Positions 1 through 8,708 of a stretch of DNA of 64,000 nucleotides are shown here, piece after piece. Every line of letters begins with the position of its first letter. The stretch's first letter is position 1. Below the pieces are notes generated by a model that was given only the letters and a program-made list of their open reading frames with translations, had not been told where the DNA came from and did no database searches. Where the stretch lies: NCBI RefSeq assembly GCF_010365305.1, contig NZ_CP048279.1, forward strand, positions 558,001-622,000, read 5' to 3'. The DNA comes from Staphylococcus sp. MI 10-1553 (lineage in GTDB: Bacteria > Bacillota > Bacilli > Staphylococcales > Staphylococcaceae). The position numbers and the translations under genes are program-made.

Positions 1-61
1 TTTGTTGAGAATCTACCAGAATTCAGTGTATGAAAGTGGAGAAGTGGTATAATACTAAAAA

Positions 62-970
62 ATGAAAACAGATGAGAGAGTGAAAGACATAGTGAATATT
101 TTAGTGATTACTGATGGTCATCCTTATACGCATAATTTTGTAGCCATGTTGGTTGCTGAAGGACATGACGTCTTTGTACAAACACCACCGACGATGAGAC
201 AAACGACTGTCGCACAAACACGTGAGATAGATTTGTTTGATCTTTCAAGTACGGTAGAAGCATTAAAAGATATTGCGCTCGTTGTCGTGATTGGGACACC
301 GCTATTTTCTAATACGAGGCTGACACAAAGCCATTCAATGCAATTGCAACGATTGATATATGATAATTTAGGTGTTGCGATGAAACAAGCAAATATTAAA
401 CAATGTATCGTTTGGCAATCACATTTGCAGCCGATACTCGAACAAACGATGGCTGCTTTTCAAATAGAAGTGGTTCATCACCCACTTAAAACGACGAAAT
501 GGTTTCCACAACGTCGCGTCCTTTATCAATGGAGCGAGGAGCGTCAAACTGTACGCGCGATTCAAGCATTGGATATTCCGCAAAATGTCTCGATGGAAGC
601 GGTCACTGCAATGTATGGCAGATTTTTAAAAACATTGAATGGACGTCTCGTGAATGGGATTTATGATGGGCAACAGTTTACAATCGTGCTCATGCCTTTT
701 AAAATTCCGCTTATTCAGATGCGTCATCATCCGAACAGCGACTTATCACAACGTGTGATTTTGAATATTACAGGAGGATGGCTTGCACAACAAAGTGGAC
801 GTGCAGCCCGCATGGAGTTTAGACGATTAGAAGGTGATACGACAACATGTTTAATCGCATTGCATGACTTTGTACCGCGATTGCCATGGAGCGTATATCG
901 TGTGACACAAGCACCGATGCATCGATGCGTCTCTTATCTATTTCGTCAATATTGGCATCAATTTAAATAA
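62..970 (+). CDS. Unrecognised protein with Rossmann-like N-terminus
   Basis: This is an open frame of 302 residues that I do not recognise. The first 45 residues look like a beta-alpha-beta nucleotide-binding or glycosyltransferase-like fold: a hydrophobic strand (NILVITDG), a helix, then another strand (HDVFVQTP). A third strand (ALVVVIGTP) lies near residue 75. The C-terminal half is rich in Arg, His and Trp. There is no signal peptide or membrane span. A TATAAT box at 48-53 lies only 8 bases before the ATG and there is no Shine-Dalgarno sequence, so either the message is nearly leaderless or translation starts at an in-frame GTG (80 or 92). The gene appears to stand alone. It could be an NAD-dependent epimerase-like or NmrA-like protein, but I would not assign a function. 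Confidence 0.6.
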   Translation: MKTDERVKDIVNILVITDGHPYTHNFVAMLVAEGHDVFVQTPPTMRQTTVAQTREIDLFDLSSTVEALKDIALVVVIGTPLFSNTRLTQSHSMQLQRLIYDNLGVAMKQANIKQCIVWQSHLQPILEQTMAAFQIEVVHHPLKTTKWFPQRRVLYQWSEERQTVRAIQALDIPQNVSMEAVTAMYGRFLKTLNGRLVNGIYDGQQFTIVLMPFKIPLIQMRHHPNSDLSQRVILNITGGWLAQQSGRAARMEFRRLEGDTTTCLIALHDFVPRLPWSVYRVTQAPMHRCVSYLFRQYWHQFK

Positions 971-1016
971 TAAAAGTGTTTGAAAATAAGGTGTGAGTAG
1001 CGACAACGACATCGGA

Positions 1017-1054
1017 GGAGTAGAAATGTGTGAGAAGTGAAGTCATTCTACTCC
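1017..1054. other. Intergenic hairpin
   Basis: GGAGTAGAAATG and CATTCTACTCC form an 11-bp stem with one bulge in the gap between the first gene and the sarZ-like gene. There is no T-run, so it may be a processing site or part of a small transcript rather than a terminator. Confidence 0.35.
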
Positions 1055-1128
1055 ATGAGTCCGACTATCATAGAGATTTGCGCTATTATAAACAATATCG
1101 CTCAAAGAAATAACTGTAATGATATTGG

Positions 1129-1166
1129 GGGGACAGCGATATTTAGATCTATAAAGCATTGTCCCC
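1129..1166. terminator. Possible terminator between convergent genes
   Basis: GGGGACA and TGTCCCC form a 7-bp GC-rich stem between the convergent first gene and the sarZ-like gene. It lacks a long T-run, so this is a weak call. Confidence 0.35.
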
Positions 1167-1197
1167 TCGTCAACATCATAGTGATGCAGTTGTCAAA

Positions 1198-1647
1198 TTA
1201 GACTGTTACAGGGTGAGAAGGAAAGTTGTTTTCAAGAAATCGTTGCAAGATTCCGACTAATTCTGTCATGTTGGTCCCTTCCATTGAAAGTGAGGCATGT
1301 ACTTCTTCGTTCAAGTGACTGAGTTGTTGTTTCAATTCGCGCCCTTTATCTGTCAATGAGATATTCAAATTGCGTTCATCTTCAGGCTTTCTTACTTTTT
1401 TAATCAAGCCTTGTGTCACTAATTTTTTCGTTAGCGGTGTCAAAGTACCAGAATTAAGATAAATGCGATCGCCGAGACGTTTAATGTTGACGACTTCATC
1501 ATCGCCAATTGAAATCAGTGTAATATAGCCTGTATATGTGAGTTCGTATTCTTTTAAACAAGCACTATACTTTTTTATGACTTCTTTAGATGCAACATAA
1601 AATAAGAAACATAATTCGTCATGAAGCGCTTTTGGATGATTTGTCAT
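1198..1647 (-). CDS. sarZ: MarR-family redox regulator, SarZ/OhrR type
   Basis: This 149-residue winged-helix DNA-binding repressor of the MarR family most resembles staphylococcal SarZ, and then OhrR and MgrA. The N-terminus holds ELCFLFYVASKEVIKKY, the segment that in SarZ and OhrR carries the single redox-sensing cysteine. The central part (LNSGTLTPLTKKL, then RKPEDERNLNISLT) is the recognition helix and wing. The usual SarZ length is about 148 residues. The longest frame begins with a TTG at 1662, but GGGGGTC sits 6 bases before the ATG at 1647, so I use that start. It is divergent from a nitroreductase gene, with a palindrome at 1674-1689 between them, so it probably represses itself and the reductase in response to thiol oxidation (inference). 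It may be a SarZ paralogue rather than the orthologue. Confidence 0.8.
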   Translation of the reverse strand: MTNHPKALHDELCFLFYVASKEVIKKYSACLKEYELTYTGYITLISIGDDEVVNIKRLGDRIYLNSGTLTPLTKKLVTQGLIKKVRKPEDERNLNISLTDKGRELKQQLSHLNEEVHASLSMEGTNMTELVGILQRFLENNFPSHPVTV

Positions 1648-1673
1648 GTTGAAGACCCCCAATACTTTTTAAC

Positions 1674-1689
1674 AATAGTTACTACTATT
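1674..1689. promoter_or_regulatory. Candidate MarR-type operator
   Basis: AATAGT-TACT-ACTATT is a perfect 6+6 bp palindrome in the 141-bp gap between the divergent sarZ-like and nitroreductase genes. MarR regulators bind AT-rich palindromes in such gaps, so this is the best candidate site. Confidence 0.5.
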
Positions 1690-1788
1690 ATACATGCTTT
1701 TTTCTTGATTCAAAACTATGTATAAAATATAATTGAATCGCGCTTTATTTAATGCGATGTTTACATTATAAGAGGAAAGGTGACTTTT

Positions 1789-2418
1789 ATGGCACACAAT
1801 CAAAATTTTGAAACCATACTTACAGGCCGTCGTTCTGTAAAGTTATTTGATACAGAAGTAAAAATTCCACGTGAAGAAATGAATGAAATGATTAGAAAGG
1901 CAACATTAGCGCCTTCATCTATTAATATGCAACCATGGCGCTTTGTCGTTGTTGATACTGAAGAAGGTAAAGATACATTACGTCCACTTGTACAATTCAA
2001 TAGCCGTCAAAATGATACATCTGCGGCAATGATTGTTATTTTCGGTGACATGTTGAACTATGAACATGCTGAAGAAATTTACGGTGCAGCAGTTGAAAAA
2101 GGTTATATGCCACAAGAAGTAAAAGACGAATTAGTAGGCAGATTTGTCGCAATGTATGAAGGACTAGATCAACAATCTATGAACGATATTGTTAAAGTCG
2201 ATAGTAGTTTAGCGGCAATGCAATTCATGCTCGTTGCACGTGAACACGGTTATGAAACAAATCCAATTGGTGGTTTCAATCGTGAGGACATCGCTGAAGG
2301 TCTTGGTTTAGATCCAGAACGCTATGTTCCTGTTATGATTATCGCAATCGGTAAAGCGGCTGAAGAAGGCCGACCAACATCTCGTTTAGACGTAGAAAAA
2401 ATTGTGCAATATCGTTAA
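1789..2418 (+). CDS. Nitroreductase family FMN oxidoreductase
   Basis: This 209-residue cytoplasmic flavoprotein of the nitroreductase family probably reduces quinones or nitro compounds with NAD(P)H and FMN. The N-terminal RRSVKLFD matches the family RRSxR.F signature for FMN phosphate binding, followed by ATLAPSSINMQPWRF, the conserved PS..N.QPW motif. Near the C-terminus, PVMIIAIGK completes the fold. AGAGGAAAGG lies 8 bases before the ATG at 1789. A GTG at 1780 is in frame but overlaps this ribosome binding site, so it is less likely. The divergent SarZ-like regulator suggests induction by electrophile or oxidative stress. The substrate cannot be read from sequence. Confidence 0.88.
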   Translation: MAHNQNFETILTGRRSVKLFDTEVKIPREEMNEMIRKATLAPSSINMQPWRFVVVDTEEGKDTLRPLVQFNSRQNDTSAAMIVIFGDMLNYEHAEEIYGAAVEKGYMPQEVKDELVGRFVAMYEGLDQQSMNDIVKVDSSLAAMQFMLVAREHGYETNPIGGFNREDIAEGLGLDPERYVPVMIIAIGKAAEEGRPTSRLDVEKIVQYR

Positions 2419-2438
2419 TTATAATTATAAGAGTAGAC

Positions 2439-2474
2439 ATACAGTTGAGTGATAGCCATTCAGCTGTATTTTTT
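2439..2474 (+). terminator. Rho-independent terminator of the nitroreductase gene
   Basis: ATACAG and CTGTAT, extended by TTGA/TCAG with one wobble pair, form a stem followed by TTTTTT, 20 bases after the stop codon. Confidence 0.75.
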
Positions 2475-2756
2475 ATACGCAAAGTATCGTTCAAAGTGAC
2501 ATTTCTCACACATCTGTCATTCAAGAGGCAACATTTTTTAGGCGAACGCACAACGACTTATGTACATTGAAATGATGGAAAAACGTGATTCTATCGAAAA
2601 ACACTTATATTTAAAGACAAGTTTTTATATAAATTTTAACCTTTACATTATCTTTAAGGAAAAGTAGTAAAGACCTAACTAACCTGATATGATGATGAAA
2701 GATAACATAGCATTTAGGACTTGGATTTTAAATACAGTTATGTTGAGGTGAAAGAA
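2475..2756. other. Intergenic region before relP
   Basis: About 280 AT-rich bases with no credible gene. The stretch probably holds the relP promoter, but I cannot choose one set of boxes with confidence. Confidence 0.4.
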
Positions 2757-3476
2757 ATGTTCGTAGATAAAAACACACCTTTTAATGAAGAGAGCCTAAG
2801 ACAAGAAATTGCCAAATATATGAACAGAGATTTGAAAGACATTGGAAGTATTGAAGAAATTGTCGCATTTATCGAACTAGAACATTTATATCGTGCCGCT
2901 TTAGAAGAAATTAGTACAAAGTTACGTATTTTAGACGAAGATTTTCAAATTAAATACGCACACAACCCAATTCACCACATGGAACGTCGCGTCAAAGAGA
3001 TTCCGAGCTTATTACAAAAATTGAAACGAAAAGGATATCCGCTAACCGCAGAAGCAGCAAGAGAAAATATTATGGATATCGCAGGAATTCGAGTCGTTTG
3101 TAACTATATTGACGACATTTATACGGTCGAACAATTGTTATTGAAACAAACGGATATTCAGTTATTAACGCGTAAAGATTATGTTGAAAATCCAAAGAAA
3201 AATGGTTATAGAAGTTTACATATCGTCATATCTATGCCGATTTTTCTTACGGATGGCATGATTGACGCACCTGTAGAAATCCAGTTACGCACAATTGGTA
3301 TGGACATGTGGGCGAGTTTAGAGCACAAGATGCATTATAAAAATCAACGTGGCGACTCAGAAATGTATTGTGATACTTTGAAAGAATGCGCGTTAGAAAT
3401 TGGTGATGTGGAGCAAAAAATGCAACGAATCCATTTAAGTATTCAGCGTGACAGGGAAAAGCTAGGAACATGTTAA
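2757..3476 (+). CDS. relP: Small alarmone synthetase RelP
   Basis: This 239-residue single-domain (p)ppGpp synthetase transfers pyrophosphate from ATP to GDP or GTP. It has no HD hydrolase domain. NPIHHMERR is typical of the RelP branch rather than RelQ. The synthetase core follows: [16 protein letters not shown], then NGYRSLHIV with the G-loop Tyr and Arg, and [18 protein letters not shown] with the catalytic Glu. GAGGTG lies 6 bases before the ATG at 2757. A TTG at 2721 would add 12 residues without a ribosome binding site. RelP is slightly longer than the S. aureus form of about 230 residues. In S. aureus relP is induced by cell-wall stress, and here the next two genes are cell-wall hydrolases, though on the other strand. 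Confidence 0.88.
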   Translation: MFVDKNTPFNEESLRQEIAKYMNRDLKDIGSIEEIVAFIELEHLYRAALEEISTKLRILDEDFQIKYAHNPIHHMERRVKEIPSLLQKLKRKGYPLTAEAARENIMDIAGIRVVCNYIDDIYTVEQLLLKQTDIQLLTRKDYVENPKKNGYRSLHIVISMPIFLTDGMIDAPVEIQLRTIGMDMWASLEHKMHYKNQRGDSEMYCDTLKECALEIGDVEQKMQRIHLSIQRDREKLGTC

Positions 3477-3746
3477 TGGAGCTATGATGTATTTGGGATG
3501 ATGACTTGAATCGTACTATGCTTACTAGGGTATTGAATAGGCGTTTGAGAGCCAAACAACTGTCAGTGCATGCCATAGTATTGATTACGTCAATGTGACA
3601 CGGAGGAAGAGGATATATACTTGAAGGTGTTTCTAATCCATTCTCAGGCAACATATTTGAAAACGTTAAACCCATTTCGCTTATCGTGTCTTATATTTTT
3701 ATTTTTCATTTCAATGGATAAAATGGGAAACTTGCAACATTATAAA

Positions 3747-3791
3747 AAAACAGACGCAAAGAGACATATTTTCTCAAAGCGCCTGTTTTTA
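3747..3791 (-). terminator. Terminator of the lytU-like gene
   Basis: AAAACAGaCGC and GCGCCTGTTTT pair around a 21-base loop. On the minus strand the stem is followed by a T-run, 28 bases past the stop of the M23 peptidase gene. It can also stop transcription from relP. Confidence 0.7.
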
Positions 3792-3818
3792 ATTTTACGT
3801 AAAAATCGGTCGATAGCG

Positions 3819-4364
3819 TTAAGTCAGTTTGTAAAGACTCCGCTGTTCATCAGGCAGTTGGTCAATAAAGTCATCAGGATCTTCAGCAAAACGATTTCCG
3901 ATGCCACCATTCATCCGTTGAAAGTGGAGATGTGGTCCTGTCGTTTGCTCACCCGTATTTCCAGACAACGCAACGACATCGCCAGGGGATACGGTATCGC
4001 CAGCTTTCACTTTGAATTCATTGAGATGCATAAACCATTGAAAATATTGTCCATTCTCTTCGCGGATTTCTAACACATTGCCACCGAGTTTGTCTTTGAA
4101 AGTTCTTGTCACAGTGCCATTCGTAGGGGCAAGGACTGGTGTGTCTTCCGGTAAACGGTAGTCGTTACCATAATGTCGATTGTCACCGTTAAAAGATAAA
4201 TCGCGATGATATGTGCCAAAGCCGTGAGTTTTACGGTCTTGATTAAAAATAGCGTGATACTCATTGGACGTTTCGTGCTGAATCGAATCGTAATGCATGA
4301 CAACTGTGACAGCAATCACAATGACGATCCCTAAAAAGAGCACAGGAAAAAACCATTGTTTCAT
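3819..4364 (-). CDS. Membrane-anchored M23 peptidoglycan endopeptidase, LytU-like
   Basis: This 181-residue protein has one N-terminal membrane segment (about residues 5-24) and an extracellular M23 (lysostaphin-type) zinc peptidase domain. The zinc ligands are visible as HYGNDYR (H..xD) and HLHF, with a third catalytic His in FMHLNEF. Size and layout resemble S. aureus LytU, a small membrane-bound glycyl-endopeptidase, so cleavage of pentaglycine bridges is a reasonable inference. The ribosome binding site is AAGGTGAG just before the ATG. isaA lies upstream on the same strand, but a strong terminator at 4481-4511 separates them. Function in wall turnover is likely; the exact bond cut is not shown by the sequence. 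Confidence 0.82.
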   Translation of the reverse strand: MKQWFFPVLFLGIVIVIAVTVVMHYDSIQHETSNEYHAIFNQDRKTHGFGTYHRDLSFNGDNRHYGNDYRLPEDTPVLAPTNGTVTRTFKDKLGGNVLEIREENGQYFQWFMHLNEFKVKAGDTVSPGDVVALSGNTGEQTTGPHLHFQRMNGGIGNRFAEDPDDFIDQLPDEQRSLYKLT

Positions 4365-4480
4365 AAGCTCACCTTGTTTTTTAGATTGTTCCTATTGTAT
4401 AAGTCATCGTAAGTCAATGCAATCATTTTGTTTACGACAACACACGTATTGCGGGAGATTGATGTATAGAAAAAAAAAAA

Positions 4481-4511
4481 GAACTTGAAGTGTTCAGGAC
4501 ACTTCAAGTTC
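4481..4511 (-). terminator. Strong terminator after isaA
   Basis: A perfect 13-bp stem (GAACTTGAAGTGT / ACACTTCAAGTTC) with a 5-base loop is followed on the minus strand by about eleven T. It lies 90-120 bases past the isaA stop, beyond the tandem repeat copies. Confidence 0.92.
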
Positions 4512-4521
4512 TTTTTATCTA

Positions 4522-4626
4522 TATGTTAGGCTTACATACCCCAAGCAGCTAAACCTTATGTTAGGCTTACATACCCCGAGCAGCTAAACCTTATGTTAGG
4601 CTTACATACCCCAAGCAGCTAAACCT
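4522..4626. repeat. Three tandem 35-bp copies of the isaA 3' end
   Basis: Three back-to-back units of 35 bp (4522-4556, 4557-4591, 4592-4626) are identical except for one base in the middle unit (CCCCGAG for CCCCAAG). The third unit contains the last codons and stop of isaA. The other two lie after the stop and, since 35 is not a multiple of 3, cannot extend the protein in frame. Confidence 0.95.
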
Positions 4627-5309
4627 TGTGCGTTGTATGCTTTTGCAGCTGCATTAATTTGTTGCTCATAAGTGTTTGTTGGACCCCAACCAGGCATTGT
4701 TTGTAATAAACCAGATGCACCTGAAGCGTTACGAGCATTTAAGTCACCATTTGATTCACGAGCGATAATAGCTTCCCATACTGATGCTGAAACACCAGTA
4801 CGTGCCGCTAAATCTTGAGCTGCTCTTGTACCATAGCTACCAGCAGTGTTCCCATTTGCTAATCTTACTGAACCAGTTGAAGTTGAAGTCGTTTGGTAAG
4901 ATGGTGCTGCTTGTTGTTTTGGTGCTTGACCAGTAGTTTGTTGTGTTGTTGATGGACTATTGCTGTAAGATTGTTGTGAAGCTTGTCCACTTACGTCAGC
5001 CATTTGTGTTGGTTGTGCAATTGATGAGTGGTCTTGTGTTGCTTGACCAAAACCGTTGTATGACCAACCGAATTGTACACCGTTTGACCAGAAGTTATAT
5101 GATACACCGTCTAAAGTGAAGTTGTAGTCGTATGAACCGTCTTCAATAGGGTGTTGGTTTAATGATGGATCGTTATGTTGCGCCATGTCTGCTAATTTAA
5201 CTTGATCAATCCCTTGTTCTGCTGCATTTGCATCGTGTCCGCTTGCTGCTAATCCTGCTGTTCCGATTGTTGCTGCAAGTGTAGTAGTTAAGAGTAATGA
5301 TTTTTTCAT
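4602..5309 (-). CDS. isaA: Secreted transglycosylase IsaA
   Basis: This 235-residue secreted lytic transglycosylase cleaves the glycan strands of peptidoglycan. A signal peptide covers residues 1 to about 29, ending ANA-AEQ. The central region (residues 30-90) is the IsaA/SceD N-terminal module with YNFWSNGVQFGWSYNG. A Ser/Thr/Gln-rich linker follows, then a C-terminal catalytic domain with the Glu in AIIARESNGDLNARN and the IsaA tail LQTMPGWGPTNTYEQQI. The match to IsaA is better than to SceD, including the Trp-Gly-Met end. Promoter and start are preceded by GGAGG. The last codons lie in one unit of a 35-bp triplication. IsaA is a member of the WalKR regulon in S. aureus, and a near-match to a WalR site lies at 5413. 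Confidence 0.93.
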   Translation of the reverse strand: MKKSLLLTTTLAATIGTAGLAASGHDANAAEQGIDQVKLADMAQHNDPSLNQHPIEDGSYDYNFTLDGVSYNFWSNGVQFGWSYNGFGQATQDHSSIAQPTQMADVSGQASQQSYSNSPSTTQQTTGQAPKQQAAPSYQTTSTSTGSVRLANGNTAGSYGTRAAQDLAARTGVSASVWEAIIARESNGDLNARNASGASGLLQTMPGWGPTNTYEQQINAAAKAYNAQGLAAWGM

Positions 5310-5732
5310 AGTAAATAAGTCCTCCAGTAAAGTAAGTTTTTATATATTCATTTTCAAAAGTATGCGTAATTAAAAAATTCAACAACCACACTCTACCAAT
5401 GAAACGACCTTTTGTAAATTACGCGTAAATAACAAAACATTACAATCGCTTTTCATTTTGTCGATTTGTAACATAACTGTCATGTTACTAAAAAGTTGTT
5501 CATAACTATTAATATTACTAAAGATGATGTTAACAAGGTTTATAGGAATGTTTTATGAATTAATAGAAATCGACATATATTACAAATATTACAGAACAAA
5601 GTTGAATTGTAATGAAACTATGGAGAAGTTTTGAATAAAAAAGGCTTGTCAAGATATTCATGATGTAAAGAGGATATTCCATTGCTCATTTTGAAACGAC
5701 TTTTATATAATAAGAGTAATGAGGTGAGAATG
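5310..5732. other. Divergent intergenic region between isaA and the PPK2 gene
   Basis: A gap of 423 AT-rich bases holds the isaA ribosome binding site and promoter, the candidate WalR site, and the PPK2 promoter. I see no small gene. Confidence 0.5.
5413..5429. promoter_or_regulatory. Candidate WalR-like direct repeat upstream of isaA
   Basis: TGTAAA-N5-CGTAAA differs by one base from the published WalR pattern TGTWAH-N5-TGTWAH and lies about 105 bases upstream of isaA. It is read on the + strand; orientation and spacing to the promoter are unproven. Confidence 0.4.
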
Positions 5733-7148
5733 ATGAAAAAACTGGATATGTTACGTTTAGAAATTGCAAGATTAACACGACAAACACACGCACTCGGCAT
5801 ACCTATGATGATTATTTTTGAAGGGGTAGCAGCATCAGGGAAAACGCGCTTGACCAACGACTTATTACTGAATTTAGATGCCAAATATACGAAATTTATT
5901 GCCACTAAAACACCTTCTGAATATGACTTAAGGTATCCATTTTTACAACGTTTTTGGGAAACATTACCTGAGAAAGGACATATTAATATTTATTTTAGAA
6001 GTTGGTATTCACATTTTGTGGATTATAAAGTTCATCAAATTAAATACCCGCTTTTTAAAGATGAGAAGATACTCAAAAATGAAATTCATGGCTTTGAATC
6101 GATGCTCCAAGACGATAATCATGAAATCATCAAATTTTTTATTCATATTAATGAAGAAAAACGAGAAGAGCATATTGCACATATGAAAGCTAATCCATTA
6201 ACACGTTGGAAAGCACAAGAATATGAACAAATTGTTTCACCAGAAGTGTATTTAGAAACATTAAAACCGATGTTAGATGAGACATGGAAAGAAATCGACT
6301 ATAGTCATAGGGAAGATGCAATGATAACGATGTATGAGCATCTTCAAGAACGCTTGTCTAAAGCCATTGAAAAAAATCAAAAGCGTAAAGATAGAAATGA
6401 CGGTCATTTTACACCTCATTTTCAACCACATTTATTTGATAAACCCAAAAATAAAGTGTCAAAAGAAGCATATCAAGATAAAATTGAAGCGCTCCAATTA
6501 AGATTGAGAGAATTACAATTCGCATTGTATGAAAGAAAAATTCCATTAATTCTTGTATACGAAGGGATGGATGCGGCCGGTAAAGGTGGAAATATTAAAC
6601 GGGTAAGGACTTACTTAGATCCTACGGGTTATGAAGTCAATGCCATTAGCGCACCAACAGATGTCGAACTCAATCATCATTATTTATGGCGATTTGCTAA
6701 AACCATGCCTAAAAGTGGTCATATCGGTATTTTTGATCGCAGTTGGTATGGGCGTGTCCTCGTTGAACGTGTAGAAGGTTTTGCATCAGAACAAGAATGG
6801 ATGCGTGCTTATGATGAAATTAATACGTTTGAAAAAATGTGGATTAATGAGGGGGCAATCATATTGAAGTTTTTCTTATCATTAGATAAAGATGAACAAT
6901 TGAAACGTTTTAAAGCACGCGAAGAAGATATTGATAAACAGTGGAAAATCACAGATGAAGATTGGCGCAATCGAGATAAATGGGACGAATATGTTGAAGC
7001 AAGTCACGATATGATTGAAAAAACAAATACCGAAGCTGCACCATGGTATGTTGTGGCTGCAGATCATAAAAAAACAGCACGAATTGAAGTTTTAAAATAT
7101 ATTATTCAAAAATGCGAAGAAAAACTTTGGGGCGTGCAGCAATATTAA
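5733..7148 (+). CDS. Two-domain PPK2 polyphosphate:AMP phosphotransferase
   Basis: This 471-residue cytoplasmic protein is made of two fused PPK2 domains, the layout of class II PPK2 enzymes that make ADP from AMP and polyphosphate. The C-terminal domain is canonical: Walker A EGMDAAGKGGNIKR, lid and Walker B FDRSWYGRVLVERVEGF. The N-terminal domain keeps a changed P-loop (EGVAASGKTRL) and YFRSWYSHFVDYK, so it is probably the inactive half, as in characterised class II members. GAGGTG is 6 bases before the ATG at 5733; the adjacent ATG at 5730 is too close. It is alone in its transcription unit. AMP phosphorylation is inferred from architecture. Confidence 0.88.
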   Translation: MKKLDMLRLEIARLTRQTHALGIPMMIIFEGVAASGKTRLTNDLLLNLDAKYTKFIATKTPSEYDLRYPFLQRFWETLPEKGHINIYFRSWYSHFVDYKVHQIKYPLFKDEKILKNEIHGFESMLQDDNHEIIKFFIHINEEKREEHIAHMKANPLTRWKAQEYEQIVSPEVYLETLKPMLDETWKEIDYSHREDAMITMYEHLQERLSKAIEKNQKRKDRNDGHFTPHFQPHLFDKPKNKVSKEAYQDKIEALQLRLRELQFALYERKIPLILVYEGMDAAGKGGNIKRVRTYLDPTGYEVNAISAPTDVELNHHYLWRFAKTMPKSGHIGIFDRSWYGRVLVERVEGFASEQEWMRAYDEINTFEKMWINEGAIILKFFLSLDKDEQLKRFKAREEDIDKQWKITDEDWRNRDKWDEYVEASHDMIEKTNTEAAPWYVVAADHKKTARIEVLKYIIQKCEEKLWGVQQY

Positions 7149-7235
7149 AATCCGTCCTAAGTCTTTTGATTCAAAGCTTTTTCTACTATAATATGTTTAT
7201 CAATAAAACAATAGACCTTAGATAGAGGAATTTTT

Positions 7236-8111
7236 ATGTCATTGGAAAATTACAAAACCGATATTAAAGTATTAGAAAATGCACATCAAGCACAACTTGA
7301 AATTGTAACGATGGGTGATGCGAATGCAACCCATGCGGTCGTTTTACTTCATGGTGCGATGATGAATTACAAGATTATGACACTGTTTGCTGAATACCTT
7401 CAAAATGCACAGCTTATTTTTATAAACGCCCCAGGTCGCGGAGAAAGTACCGGGTTAGAGCGAAGTCAGTACGACCTCTCAGAATATGCACTACGGATGA
7501 ACGAAGCGCTTGTTGACATAGTAGCGCATGCGCATATAAAACAAATGTCCATTATAGGTTATTCGATGGGAGGATTGATTGCAACAAAGTTAGCAGGTTA
7601 TAATTCATTACCCATCAAGCATTTAATTTATTTAAATAGTGCTGCTAAAATTGATTACAAAGAGTTACGCTTTTCTAAGTTGCTCAGTGAGCTTGTTAAA
7701 GATATTAAGCCTGCCGAACAAGACAAAGTCGTAAAAAGTATTCCTGAATTTATACTAAAGCAAGGCGTTTCAAAAAAACACAATGAAGTGTTTAACTTTA
7801 CACAATATCTCGCGCCAGTTGACACCATGATGACAGATTTGTTGTATACATTACGTGCAGATTATTTAGATGATATTGATCTTATTAAAGATATGCCAGA
7901 AGTTCTGTTTTTGTTGGGTGAGGATGATGTTATTTTCCCAAACAAAGATTCGAAAACGACTTATGAAAAGTTTGAAGCGTTAGGTGCAAAAGTAAAATCA
8001 ATTGTTTACCCAGAAGTGGGCCATTTAGATTTTTTACGTGTCTTGGATCACACACGCGATCGTCATCAAGGCAGTATTACGTATCATATCAACCATTTAT
8101 TATCGTTATAA
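7236..8111 (+). CDS. Alpha/beta hydrolase
   Basis: This 291-residue cytoplasmic alpha/beta-hydrolase has the nucleophile elbow GYSMGG, an oxyanion-loop motif LLHGAMMN, the Asp in LGEDDVIFPN and the His in EVGHLDFLR. AGAGGAA precedes the ATG by about 7 bases. A TATAAT box at 7187-7192 provides a promoter in the 87-bp gap, so it is probably its own unit, ended by the perfect hairpin at 8190. The substrate is unknown; the family includes esterases and lipases. Confidence 0.85.
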   Translation: MSLENYKTDIKVLENAHQAQLEIVTMGDANATHAVVLLHGAMMNYKIMTLFAEYLQNAQLIFINAPGRGESTGLERSQYDLSEYALRMNEALVDIVAHAHIKQMSIIGYSMGGLIATKLAGYNSLPIKHLIYLNSAAKIDYKELRFSKLLSELVKDIKPAEQDKVVKSIPEFILKQGVSKKHNEVFNFTQYLAPVDTMMTDLLYTLRADYLDDIDLIKDMPEVLFLLGEDDVIFPNKDSKTTYEKFEALGAKVKSIVYPEVGHLDFLRVLDHTRDRHQGSITYHINHLLSL

Positions 8112-8189
8112 TTTGAAATGAATTACAACAACAATGAAAAACTGATATATAAATCTCAAATAGGGACTTGGACGTAACTTAATCAGAAT

Positions 8190-8237
8190 AAGAAAACACC
8201 TCAAAACGCATTCAAACGATTTTTGAGGTGTTTTCTT
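8190..8237 (+). terminator. Perfect 17-bp terminator hairpin
   Basis: Two 17-base arms (8190-8206 and 8221-8237, centred on ACACCTC / GAGGTGT) pair without mismatch and end in TTTTCTT. It follows the hydrolase gene by about 80 bases. The symmetric A/T ends allow action on both strands. Confidence 0.88.
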
Positions 8238-8409
8238 ATGAAACTGTAGTCCCAATCTTTTGATACATTTTTGAATTAATTTTGCTTCAAGCACTTCATT
8301 TATGTCATTTCCCTCGTATGCTATGGTTGCCCTTACCAAGGAAAGGGACCCCTCTAATTTGTTGTTTTTGATATATTTCTTGAAACGATTTTATCTCATT
8401 TTCGAAAGT

Positions 8410-8619
8410 TTAAAAGAAATCTGAAGGTAAAAGTTCTTCCAAGTCAATATGTCGAATTTTTTGGACAGGTTCACTATTTAATAATTCTTGAACGGGTTTG
8501 CTATCCATCACTTTATTTTTATAGTAATCAATGGTCGAAAGATTTTTTTGTTGATTTAGGAAGTGTGCAGTAACAAAGATGACTACAACAGCGATTATTG
8601 CTCGAATGATGACGCGCAT
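8410..8619 (-). CDS. 69-residue single-span membrane protein, copy 1
   Basis: This small protein of unknown function has a short basic start (MRVIIR), one hydrophobic span (about residues 7-21) and an acidic C-terminus ending LEELLPSDFF. AAGGAGG lies 6 bases before the ATG at 8619; the longer reading from 8649 has no such site. A paralogue of exactly the same length sits at 15467-15676 with the same domain order and the same end (DLLPSDFF). Both have an identical 12-base word about 90 bases upstream of the start codon. The topology suggests a membrane-tethered adaptor with a cytoplasmic or extracytoplasmic tail, but no role is shown. Confidence 0.75.
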   Translation of the reverse strand: MRVIIRAIIAVVVIFVTAHFLNQQKNLSTIDYYKNKVMDSKPVQELLNSEPVQKIRHIDLEELLPSDFF

Positions 8620-8708
8620 AATTTTCCTCCTTTTTGTCATTTGATACATTTATCATACAGGATGATATTTAATATTAACATACGTCTTCGGTAATAATGG
8701 CACTTACT

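Noticed and set aside
3621..4073. 150-codon plus-strand frame opposite the M23 peptidase
   Set aside because: It overlaps the lytU-like gene and the terminator hairpin and has no protein-like pattern.
4522..4626. CRISPR-like direct repeats
   Set aside because: The three units are contiguous with no spacers and derive from the isaA 3' end; no cas genes are present.
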